DNA of 64,000 bases from Polydactylus sextarius (taxonomy: Eukaryota > Chordata > Actinopteri > Polynemidae): assembly GCA_016801845.1 (NCBI GenBank), contig CM028927.1:62001-126000 (forward strand). The letters are read 5' to 3'. Below are positions 1 to 9,989 of the stretch, piece after piece. The notes beneath the pieces are model-generated. The model did not search any database, was not told where the DNA came from, and saw only the letters and a list, made by a program, of their open reading frames with translations. Both the position numbers and the translations under genes were made by a program. The first letter of the stretch is position 1; every line of letters begins with the position of its first letter.

Positions 1-106
1 CTGTGACTTTAGATATTTTTCTTGGCCTACCACATCTTTCTTTCACAAGGACTGTTCCTGTGGCCTTCCATTTCCTGACTATATTTGTGACTGGAGAAGA
101 TGTAGA
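1..106 (-). mobile_element. Tc1-like transposase N-terminal remnant (A0 copy)
   Basis: The minus strand encodes a peptide containing NIVRKWKATGTVLVKERCGR followed by PRKISKVT. This matches the second helix-turn-helix and the GRPRK hook of Tc1-family transposases. Only about 33 codons remain and no catalytic domain is adjacent. The same fragment is carried in A1-A4, so it entered before the block was amplified. Confidence 0.7.
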
Positions 107-757
107 AAAACTCAGAAATATAGAAAAAGAGAAAACAAACGATGCACATGGCGTGATTGGCTACTCACGGTTCATACTAAGTTATACGTTCTAGTTGTAC
201 TGTTTATAAACCAGAGACAGGGTATGAAGATAAAACTGTTCTCAAAAACAGAATCTCTCAAAATGGAAAAGTTAAACATTACAGAAATAAGAGGAAAGCT
301 GAGCATATAAATACAGTACATGAAATAGTCGCAATAAATAATCAAAGTCTTATTGTCAGTTACAACTTACATCTGATCAGATGATGGACACTGTTCTTTA
401 CGGTTGTGATAGCACCCTTTGACCTGTCACTCTTGACAAACACACAGCTGGGTTCTGGTTCTTCCACTTTCCTCCTGAAAGACACAGATTATAATCTGCT
501 TTGTGACCAGAACAAACCAGTTTCACTGCTGTTTTGTTCTGAACTATAAGATAAGTGTGTTTTCTTGAAGAAACAACATGTTTCATTAAGTTCAGAGTGG
601 ATCAATGTGAAAACAACACAAGATAATAAAACCATCAGAGCTGCTTTATGTGTGTGTAGACTCTCAGCAGTGACATGATACGATGAAAAAAAAAAAAACT
701 TGTAAGTGAAGAAGATTAATGTTGTAAATAAACTCATTTAATAAACACGTGGATAAA
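1..757 (-). pseudogene. A0: truncated copy of the NLR 5' exon block
   Basis: This is the leftmost copy of the A block, which recurs at 15.6, 21.9, 31.5, 40.5 and 45.3 kb. On the minus strand 371-474 reads as exon N2, with acceptor CTTTCAG, peptide EPEPSCVFVKSDRSKGAI and donor GTAAGT. The EPEPSCVFVKSDRS motif is characteristic of the N-terminal linker repeats of fish NLRC3-like proteins. Positions 1-106 hold a Tc1 transposase helix-turn-helix remnant on the minus strand. The block breaks off near 757, before exon N1, and runs through a poly-T stretch directly into B repeat DNA, so this copy is broken and lies at a rearrangement junction. Confidence 0.75.
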
Positions 758-987
758 CTTTATTTATTTATTTTTTTTTTTTTGAAAATGTGCACCTACA
801 CTGTTTGACCTGATGTTGTTTGGTGTATTTGGCTTGAGGCTGCTTGGTCTGAAACTGTTTTTTTTGCTTAAGGTCGATTTGAATTATGATTCCTGCAGAT
901 CAGTTTGATTAGTGAACACACTATAGCCGTGGTCCGGGTCATATCATCCTACCTAAATTTATTTATATTCTTTTATTTTGAGCATGG

Positions 988-1304
988 GATTCGGACACTG
1001 TAGATGACTTCACCCAGTTGCCTGTTGGGGTTCTTAGAGTCATGGCTGAGGTCACGCCACCATAGGCGAGCGGCATTGCAATCATCATCCTTGAAGGAAA
1101 CATTGTCATGGATGAGATTTCCACAACCTCTCAAGCACTTTGTCTTCTGTTTGGCTTGATATATGCACTCCATCTGGATTACCCGAAGGTATGAAGAACA
1201 CTTTTGAGTTCATCCAGAAGATACTGTTGAACCTCATACGACAAAAGCTCAGCCCAAAACCGCAGACATTAAAAATTGCTCTTTTGGCTAGATGTTGTGG
1301 TTAG
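988..1304 (+). pseudogene. Z1 pseudo-exon of a multicopy fish protein
   Basis: The plus-strand reading contains LPVGVLRVMAE, a premature TAG, then LEGNIVMDEISTTSQALCLL and FGLIYALHLDYP. I recall similar C-terminal segments in teleost predicted proteins annotated as SAM-domain-containing 3-like or uncharacterised; that was not checked. The copy has the shared TAG stop, an in-frame extra ATC, a lost acceptor AG, and CCGAAGGTATGA, which ends the frame soon after the DYP motif. Confidence 0.55.
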
Positions 1305-1443
1305 GGATAGCTATACTGGTTGTCTACATACGTTTGATGTGATTATGATGGAGCTGAACAGTTAAACAAAACATTATTGAATATTTGATGCCTTAATTTT
1401 TATCCACGTGAATATTATATTTTACTGACATTTTTTAGTTCAG

Positions 1444-1760
1444 GTTTTTGCCAAGTTCTACAGAGTTGCCAGTAAGAGTCTCAAGAAAGACTTCTATGGG
1501 CCACCATATCACTCGTCTCATTGACTTCTTCAAATCCAGAAAGGGAGTTGCTACTGCTACTACTTTGTACAACAACTACTAATTGATTCAATGTTGTAAC
1601 ACATATACACAATAGCTTTCTGCTTGTTTTCTTGTCATCTTTTCCATGAGACCAATGAGATCACCACAACCACAGCGCTGCTGTCCTACAATGTCTGCCC
1701 TGTATGTTTGAGATAATTCCAGCGAATTCCTCCTCAGCTGTTCAGTAAGTATTAAAATAA
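1444..1760 (+). pseudogene. X and Y pseudo-exons, left array
   Basis: After a CAG acceptor, X reads VFAKFYRVASKSLKKDFYG, then shifts frame before LIDFFKSRKGV. Y, further on, reads AAVLQCLPLYV, a TGA, then DNSSEFFLSCS and a GTAAGT donor. X, Y and Z always occur in this order in the array, which suggests consecutive exons of one gene family. Function is unknown. Confidence 0.5.
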
Positions 1761-1860
1761 AGATGATCATATGACTTTCATACAGTGCACATTTTAGGAC
1801 ATCATCAGACCTCAGGTTCATTTCTCAAATTTCAGTAAAAATAACATTGTTCAGGTATAA

Positions 1861-1893
<33 letters not shown>

Positions 1894-2262
1894 CTTGAAC
1901 CACTGATTTCATGCCATTTCCAGTAAATTAATTTTGCACAGCACCCATTCCTTATAGGATACATACTTGAAATTAAATAATAATGGTTTTTTTGTTCTGT
2001 TTTGGGTTTAAATGTCAAAAAAGAGATTTTTTTATTTATTTTTTTTTTTTTTTTTTTTTTTTGAAATGCACCTACACTGTTTGACCTGATGTTGTTTGGT
2101 GTATTTGGCTTGAGGCTGCTTGGTCTGAAACTGTTTTTTTGCTTAAGGTCGATTTGAATTATGATTCCTGCAGATCAGTTTGATTAGTGAACACACTATA
2201 GCCGTGGTCCGGGTCATATCATCCTACCTAAATTTATTTATATTCTTTTATTTTGAGCATGG

Positions 2263-2574
2263 GATTCGGACACTGTAGATGACTTCACCCAGTTGCCTGT
2301 TGGGGTTCTTAGAGTCATGGCTGAGGTCACGCCACCATAGGCGAGCGGCATTGCAATCATCCTTGAAGGAAACATTGTCATGGATGAGATTTCCACAACC
2401 TCTCAAGCACTTTGTCTTCTGTTTGGCTTGATATATGCACTCCATCTGGATTACCCGAAGGTATGAAGAACACTTTTGAGTTCATCCAGAATACTGTTGA
2501 ACCTCGCATGACAAAAGCTCAGCCCAAAACCGCAGACATTAAAAATTGCTCTTTTGGCTAGATGTTGTGGTTAG
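2263..2574 (+). pseudogene. Z2 pseudo-exon
   Basis: Second left-array copy of Z. It has the same TAG nonsense codon after VMAEVTPP and the same lost acceptor as Z1. It lacks the extra ATC of Z1 and has a small deletion (CAGAATACTG instead of CAGAAGATACTG) in the C-terminal part. It is the last unit before the unique flank, like Z8 in the right array. Confidence 0.55.
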
Positions 2575-2699
2575 GGATAGCTATACTGGTTGTCTACATA
2601 CGTTTGATGTGATTATGATGGAGCTGAACAGTTAAACAAAACATTATTGAATATTTGATGCCTTAATTTTTATCCACGTGAAAATTATATTTTACTGAC

Positions 2700-3458
2700 A
2701 TTTTTTTAATGTTTTGTTAATGAAACTGTGACAGAATAAATTTTTTTTTTTTTTTTTAGCCTTATTTCATATCATACTAATCTGGCTGAGTATTATGAGT
2801 GTACAATTACTGTTGCTGTTTTATTTGTTCTTATCTACCACCTCCCTAATTGTTCAGCCAAACTTGACCCTTGATGGTCTCTTCCTAGCCAAGTTTCAGA
2901 ATGAACAGTTGATTGTTGTTATTTACAAATGCTAAAATGGAAAATAAATTGTGGTTTTCATAATGTCATCTGGTGAATTTTTATTATTTTAAAGTTAGCT
3001 AAACTAAGGTATGTTAAGTGCTTTTCGTTTAAAATTATGTACTGCTTACTTACTTTGACACAGTATATTAAGTTTATGTGACTAATCTTAAATTCAGTCA
3101 ACCTTAGTGAAGTGGATTACACTAATATCGTTGAATGTAGTTAAATACAAATGTCAAGAAATGGCCATTTGTTTTGGCATGATTAAGTTAATGTAACTCA
3201 ATGTATTTGAGTTGTAGCAACTTGATTTGAATTTAACAATACTGAGAGACATGAGGTATGCACAACTTCAAAACTTTAAAATAATTTGACACTACTTCAC
3301 ACAATTAAATTTGTTTCCTTAGTTTTCCCAAGGTAATCGGTTTCCTAAATTTCTTTAAGTAAATTCAACTTGTTAGAATTTGCAGTGCAATTAGTGACAT
3401 TTGTGTTGTGCTTTAATGTGTAATAATTGTATTGTGTGTTTTTTTTCTGCACAGGTGG
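2700..3458. repeat. Unique flank duplicated at 59.76-60.52 kb
   Basis: About 760 bp of AT-rich sequence links the last B unit to the CAA tract. It is nearly base-for-base identical to 59,760-60,515. It ends in a splice-acceptor-like pyrimidine tract and TTCTGCACAG immediately before GTGGAACAACAAC. No coding potential was seen. Confidence 0.9.
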
Positions 3459-4007
<549 letters not shown>

Positions 4008-5390
4008 CACAGGGTGGCAGGGGGGGCAGACAAGAGAGGCGGCCTGGGCTGGGCGCTCCTCCACAGGGTGGCTCCACCAGGGGGGCCTGGGCAGACCAGG
4101 GCGGCCTGGGCGGGGCGTGGCAGGGGGCAGGGGGCAGGCCAGGGGGGGCCTGGGCTCCACAGGGTGGCGGGGGGGCGAGACCAGGGGCCTGGGCGGCGCG
4201 TGGCTCCACAGGGTGGCGGGGGCAGAGACCAGGGCGGCCTGGGCGGGGTGGCTCCACAGGGCCCACGGGGCGAGAGGGTGGGCGGTGGCTCCACAGGGTG
4301 GCGGGGCCAGAGACCAGGGCCCTGGGCGGGCGGGCTCCACCACAGGGTGGCGGGGGGGCAGACCAGGCGGCCTGGGCGGGGCGTGGCTCCACAGGGTGGC
4401 GGGGGGCAGAGACCAGGCGCGGCCTGGGCGGGCGTGGCTCCACAGGGGCGGCCAGGGGGGCAGAGGGCGGGCCAGGGGGTGGCCTGGGCGAGACCAGGGC
4501 GGGGCGGGCGTGGCTCCACAGGGTGGCGGGGGCAGAGACCAGGGCGGCCTGGGCGGGCGTGGCTCCACAGGGTGGCGGGGGGCAGAGACCAGGCGGCCTG
4601 GGCGGGCGTGGCTCCACAGGGTGGCGGGGGGGCAGACAGAGACCAGGGCGGCCTGGGCGGGCGTGGCTCCACAGGGTGGCGGGGGGGGCAGAGACCAGGG
4701 GCGGCCTGGGCGGGCGTGGCTCCACAGGGTGGCCGGGGGGCAGACCAGGCGGCCTGGGCGGGCGTGGCTCCACAGGGTGGCCGGGGGGCAGAGACCAGGG
4801 CGGCCTGGGCCAGACGTGGCTCCCCACAGGGTGGGCGGGGGCAGACCAGGGGCGGCCTGGGCGGGCGTGGCTCCACAGGGTGGCCAGGGCAGAGACCAGG
4901 GCGGCCTGGGCGGGCGTGGCTCCACAGGGTGGCCAGGGGGGCAGAGACCAGGGCGGCCTGGGCGGGCGTGGCTCCCACAGGGTGGCTCCACAGGGGGTGG
5001 CTCCAGGGTCCAGGGGCCAGGCCCGGCAGACGTGGCTCCTGGGTGGCTGGGCGGGGCGGGGCTCCAGGGGTGCCTGGGCAGGGGGCTCCACAGGGTGGCC
5101 AGGGGGGCGAGACCAGGCGGCCTGGGCGGGCGTGGCTCCACAGGGTGGCGGGGGCAGAGACCAGGCGGCCTGGGCGGGGCGTGGCTCCACAGGGTGGCCG
5201 GGGGCAGAGCCAGGGCGGCCTGGGCGGGCGTGGCTCCACAGGGTGGCGGGGGGCCCCACCCAGGGGGCGGCCTGGGCGGGCGTGGCTCCACAGGGTGGCC
5301 AGGCTCCAGGCAGGCGGCCTGGGCCTGGCTCCAGCAGGCCGCCCCCTGGCCTGGGGGCCCAGGGTGGGGGCCTGGGCATCCTGGGCGTGG
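4008..5390. repeat. GC-rich minisatellite, block 1 (~50-bp units, G-rich plus strand)
   Basis: Imperfect tandem units of roughly 45-55 bp are built from GGCCTGGGCGGGCGTGG, CTCCACAGGGTGGC, G runs and CAGAGACCAGGGC. The plus strand is strongly G-rich and has many GGG/GGGG runs, so G-quadruplex potential is high. There are no stop codons because T and A are scarce, which gives long spurious ORFs in several frames. Confidence 0.95.
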
Positions 5391-8300
5391 CTCCACAGGG
5401 TGGCCAGGCTCCAGCAGCTCCGCCTGTCCCTCTGTGGAGCCCCGCCCCCCCTCGCCAGTGGGCATCCTGGGCGGGCGTGGCTCCACAGGGTGGCTCCAGG
5501 GCTCCGCCTGTCCCTCTGCCTGTCCCTCTGTGGGCATCCTGGGCCCGTGGCTCCACAGGGTCCGCCCCTGTCCCTCTGGGCCCCCCCCCTGGGCCAGGGC
5601 ATCCTGGGCCAGGCGTGGCTCCACAGGGTCCAGGCTCCAGCAGCTCCGCCCTGTCCCTCTGTGGAGCTGTCCCTCTGTGGAGCCCCCCCCCTGGGGCAGG
5701 GGGGCGGCTGGGGGGGCGTGGCTCCACAGGGTCCAGGCTCCAGCAGCTGGCCTGTCCCCTGTGTGGAGCCCCCCCCTCGCCCAGTGGGCATCCTGGGCCA
5801 GGCGTGGCTCCACAGGGTCCAGGCTCCAGCTCCGCCTGCCTGTCCCTCTGTGGAGCCCGCCCCCTCGCCCGGTGGCATCCTGGGCCGGGCGTGGCTCCAC
5901 AGGGTCCAGGCTCCAGCAGCTCCGCCTGTCCCTCTGTGGAGCCCCGCCCCCTCGCCCGGTGGGCATCCTGGGCGGGCGTGGCTCCACAGGGTCCAGGCTC
6001 CAGCAGCTCCGCCTGTCCCTCTGTGGAGCCCCGCCCCCTCGCCCAGTGGGCATCCTGGGCGGGCGTGGCTCCACAGGGTCCAGGCTCCAGCAGCTCCGCC
6101 TGTCCCTCTGTGGAGCCCCGCCCCCTCGCCCGGTGGGCATCCTGGGCCAGGCGTGGCTCCACAGGGTCCAGGCTCCAGCAGCTCCGCCTGTCCCTCTGTG
6201 GAGCCCCCCCTCGCCCGGTGGGCATCCTGGGCGGGCGTGGCTCCACAGGGTCCAGGCTCCAGCAGCTCCGCCTGTCCCTCTGTGGAGCCCCCCCCCTCGC
6301 CGGTGGGCATCCTGGGCGGGCGTGGCTCCACAGGGTCCAGGCTCCAGCAGCTCCGCCTGTCCCTCTGTGGAGCCCGCCCCCTCGCCAGTGGGCATCCTGG
6401 GCCAGGGCGTGGCTCCACAGGGTCCAGGCTCCAGCAGCTCCGCCTGTCCCTCTGTGGAGCCCCCCCCCTCGCCCGGTGGGCATCCTGGGCCAGGCGTGGC
6501 TCCACAGGGTCCAGGCTCCAGCAGCTCCGCCTGTCCCTCTGTGGAGCCCGCCCCTCGCCCGGTGGGCATCCTGGGCCCAGGCGTGGCTCCACAGGGTCCA
6601 GGCTCCAGCAGCTCCGCCTGTCCCTCTGTGGAGCCCCGCCCCCCTGTGGGCATGGGCATCCTGGGCGGGCGGCGTGGCTCCCTGTCCCTCTGTGGAGCCC
6701 CGCCCCCTCGCCGGTGGGCATCCTGGGCGGGCGTGGCTCCACAGGGTCCAGGCTCCAGCAGCTCCGCCTGTCCCTCTGTGGAGCCCCGCCCCCCTGCCCC
6801 GCCCCTCTCCCGGTGGGCATCCTGGGCCGGCGTGGCTCCACAGGGTCCAGGCTCCAGCAGCTCCGCCTGTCCCTCTGTGGAGCCCGCCCCCTCGCCCGGT
6901 GGGCATCCTGGGCCGGGCGTGGCTCCACAGGGTCCAGGCTCCAGCAGCTCCGCCTGTCCCTCTGTGGAGCCCCGCCCCCCGCCCGGTGGGCATCCTGGGC
7001 CAGGCGTGGCTCCACAGGGTCCAGGCTCCAGCAGCTCCGCCTGTCCCTCTGTGGCCCCCCCCCCCCTCGCCCGTGGGCATCCTGGGCCGGGCGTGGCTCC
7101 ACAGGGTCCAGGCTCCAGCTCCGCCTGTCCCTCTGTGTGCCCCCCCCCCTGCCCGTGGGGCATCCTGGGCGGGCGTGGCTCCACAGGGTCCAGGCTCCAG
7201 CAGCTCCGCCTGTCCCTCTGTGGAGCCCCCCCCCCTCGCCGGTGGGCATCCTGGGCCAGGCGTGGCTCCACAGGGTCCAGGCTCCAGCAGCTCCGCCTGT
7301 CCCTCTGTGGAGCCCCGCCCCCTCGCCCGGTGGGCATCCTGGGCCAGGCGTGGCTCCACAGGGTCCAGGCTCCAGCAGCTCCGCCTGTCCCTCTGTGGAG
7401 CCCCGCCCCCTCGCCCGGTGGGCATCCTGGGCCAGGCGTGGCTCCACAGGGTCCAGGCTCCAGCAGCTCCGCCTGTCCCTCTGTGGAGCCCCGCCCCCTC
7501 GCCCGGTGGGCATCCTGGGCCAGGCGTGGCTCCACAGGGTCCAGGCTCCAGCAGCTCCGCCTGTCCCTCTGTGGCCCCGCCCCCTCGCATCCCCTCCCGT
7601 GGCTCCACAGGGTCCAGGCTCCAGCAGCTCCGCCTGTCCTGGGCCCCCCCCCCTCGCCGGTGGGCTCCTGGGCCACAGGGTCCACAGGGTCCAGGCTCCA
7701 GCAGCTCCGCCTGTCCCTCAGCCCCGCCCCCTCGCCCGGTGGGCATCCTGGGCGGGCGTGGCTCCACAGGGTCCAGGCTCCAGCTCCGCCTGTCCCTCTG
7801 TGGAGCCCGCCCCCCTCGCCAGTGGGCATCCTGGGCCGGGCGTGGCTCCACAGGGTCCAGGCTCCAGCAGCTCCGCCTGTCCCTCTGTGGAGCCCCCCCC
7901 CCTGGCCCTGCCGGCATCATCCTGGGCCAGGCGTGGCTCCACAGGGTCCAGGCTCCAGCAGCTCCGCCTGTCCCTCTGTGTGAGCCCGCCCCCTCGCCAG
8001 TGGGCATCCTGGGCGGGCGTGGCTCCACAGGGTCCAGGCTCCAGCAGCTCCGCCTGTCCCTCTGTGGAGCCCGCCCCCTCGCCGGTGGGGGCATCCTGGG
8101 CCAGGCGTGGCTCCACAGGGTCCAGGCTCCAGCAGCTCCGCCTGTCCCTCTGTGGAGCCCCGCCCCCTCGCCCGGTGGGCATCCTGGGCCGGGCGTGGCT
8201 CCACAGGGTCCATCCAGCAGCTCCGCCTGTCCCTCTGTGGAGCCCCGCCCCCCTCGCGGGCCCTGGCGGGCCCCCTCCACAGGGTGGGCATCCTGGGCGG

Positions 8301-9575
8301 GCGGGCCCGGCGTGGCTCCACAGGGTCCAGGCTCCAGCAGCTCCGCCTGTCCCTCTGTGGAGCCCCGCCCCCTGGCCCGGTGGGCATCCTGGGCCAGGCG
8401 TGGCTCCACAGGGTCCAGGCTCCAGCAGCTCCGCCTGTCCCCTCTGTGGAGCCCCGCCCCCTCCCCGTGGGGCATCCTGGGCCAGGGCGTGGCTCCACAG
8501 GGTCCAGGCTCCAGCAGCTCCGCCTGTCCCTCTGTGGAGCCCGCCCCCTCGCCCGGTGGGCATCCTGGGCCAGGCGTGGCTCCACAGGGTCCAGGCTCCA
8601 GCAGCTCCGCCTGTCCCTCTGTGGAGCCCCGCCCCCTCGCCCGGTGGGCATCCTGGGCGGGCGTGGCTCCACAGGGTCCAGGCTCCAGCTCCGCCTGTCC
8701 CTCTGTGGAGCCCCGCCCCCCTCGCCAGTGGGCATCCTGGGCGGGCGTGGCTCCACAGGGTCCAGGCTCCAGCAGCTCCGCCTGTCCCTCTGTGGAGCCC
8801 CGCCCCCTCGCCGGTGGGCATCCTGGGCGGGCGTGGCTCCACAGGGTCCAGGCTCCAGCAGCTCCGCCTGTCCCTCTGTGGAGCCCCGCCCCCTCGCCCG
8901 GTGGGCATCCTGGGCCGGGCGTGGCTCCACAGGGTCCAGGCTCCAGCAGCTCCGCCTGTCCCTCTGTGGAGCCCCGCCCCTCGCCCGGTGGGCATCCTGG
9001 GCCAGGCGTGGCTCCACAGGGTCCAGGCTCCAGCAGCTCCGCCTGTCCCTCTGTGGAGCCCGCCCCCTCGCCTGGGCGGGCGTGGGCATCCTGGGCCAGG
9101 CGTGGCTCCCGCAGGGTCCAGGCTGGCTCCACAGGGTCCAGGCTCCAGCTCCGCCTGTCCCTCTGTGGAGCCCCGCCCCCCCCCTCGCCAGTGGGCATCC
9201 TGGGCGGGCGTGGCTCCACAGGGTCCAGGCTCCAGCAGCTCCGCCTGTCCCTCTTGGAGCCCCGCCCCCCTCGCCAGGTGGGCATCCTGGGCCAGGCGTG
9301 GCTCCACAGGGTCCAGGCTCCAGCAGCTCCGCCTGTCCCTCTGTGGAGCCCCCCCCCTCGCCCGCATCCTGGGCCCCGCCCCCCTCGCGTGGCCCAGGCT
9401 CCAGGCTCCCCTGTCCCTCTGTGGAGCCCCCCCCTCGCCGTGGGCATCCTGGGCCAGGCGTGGCTCCACAGGGTCCAGGCTCCAGCAGCTCCGCCTGTCC
9501 CTCTGTGGAGCCCCCCCCCTCGCCCGTGGGGCATCCTGGGCCAGGGCGTGGCTCCACAGGGTCCAGGCTCCAGCA
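5391..9575. repeat. GC-rich minisatellite, block 2 (~87-bp units)
   Basis: Roughly 45-50 copies of an ~87-bp unit: GGTGGGCATCCTGGGC, (C/G)GGGCGTGGCTCCACAGGG, TCCAGGCTCCAGCAGCTCCG, CCTGTCCCTCTGTGGAGCC, CCGCCCCCTCGCCC. GGCTCCACAG recurs inverted as CTGTGGAGCC inside each unit, so each can fold into a hairpin. Unit length varies by small indels. The core GGCGTGGCTCCACAGGGT is shared with block 1, so the two blocks are related. The block ends at an A-run near 9576. Confidence 0.95.
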
Positions 9576-9907
9576 AAAAAAAAATGTATATGAACACTTG
9601 ACAAACTAATTTTTTTTTTTTTTTTTTTTTAAATACAGGTATGATGCAGGGAATCAAATGAGACCATCCAGTTGGTGCTTCACATCAAACAACTACTGTC
9701 AGTTTCATCACAGAATTTAGAGGTTAGTTGTGAATTGCTAAGTATCACTGGACAAAATACAAGGGGGCAGTCAGAAATCGCTTTGTTGGCGGAAGTCCTA
9801 CAGACCTGCTTAATTTCCAGTAGATTTAGTGAAGCTTGTCGTGTTAAAGGGAGTCATCTGGTCAGGCTCTGGCAGTCCGGATCACGAAAGGGTTAAGGCA
9901 AAAACCA
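9576..9907 (+). other. Post-satellite segment with exon-like signals
   Basis: After A- and T-runs there is an acceptor-like TTTTAAATACAG at about 9640, followed by about 85 bp and a GTTAGT donor-like site near 9724. One frame reads ETIQLVLHIKQLLSVSSQNL. The peptide is not recognised and no upstream coding exon is visible, so this is only a weak exon candidate. Confidence 0.25.
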
Positions 9908-9985
9908 CTCAATCAATCAGTTTTTATTTATATAGCACTTTTCATACACTATCTATAGCACAAAGTGCTTTACATATGCAATGAA
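9908..9985 (-). mobile_element. LINE/SINE 3'-tail-like fragment
   Basis: The reverse strand has the common fish retroposon 3' end: GTAAAGCACTTTGTG, a short spacer, AAAAGTGCTATATAAATAAA and an ATTGATTGA tail. It resembles the tails of L2/CR1-clade LINEs and the SINEs that borrow them. No coding sequence remains. Confidence 0.6.
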
Positions 9986-9989
9986 AAAG

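Larger units (their letters stand above)
758..2700 (+). repeat. Left B array: two 1.27 kb repeat units
   Basis: Two copies of a ~1,275 bp unit, delimited by poly-T/poly-A runs, match the six-unit array at 52.1-59.6 kb. Each unit carries exon-like segments of one gene family: Z (988-1304 and 2263-2574) and, between them, X/Y (about 1444-1760). Both Z copies here have lost the splice acceptor AG that the right array keeps. The sequence reads GCATGG where the right array has ACGCAG, immediately before GATTCGG. Confidence 0.85.

Noticed and set aside
973..2445. Minus-strand ORFs beginning MECIYQAKQKTKCLRGCGN
   Set aside because: They are antisense shadows of the Z segments. The plus strand has the splice acceptors and the family-like peptide.
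5391..9575. GC repeat units as a CRISPR-like array
   Set aside because: No constant repeat with unique spacers; the whole unit is repeated, and the context is vertebrate.
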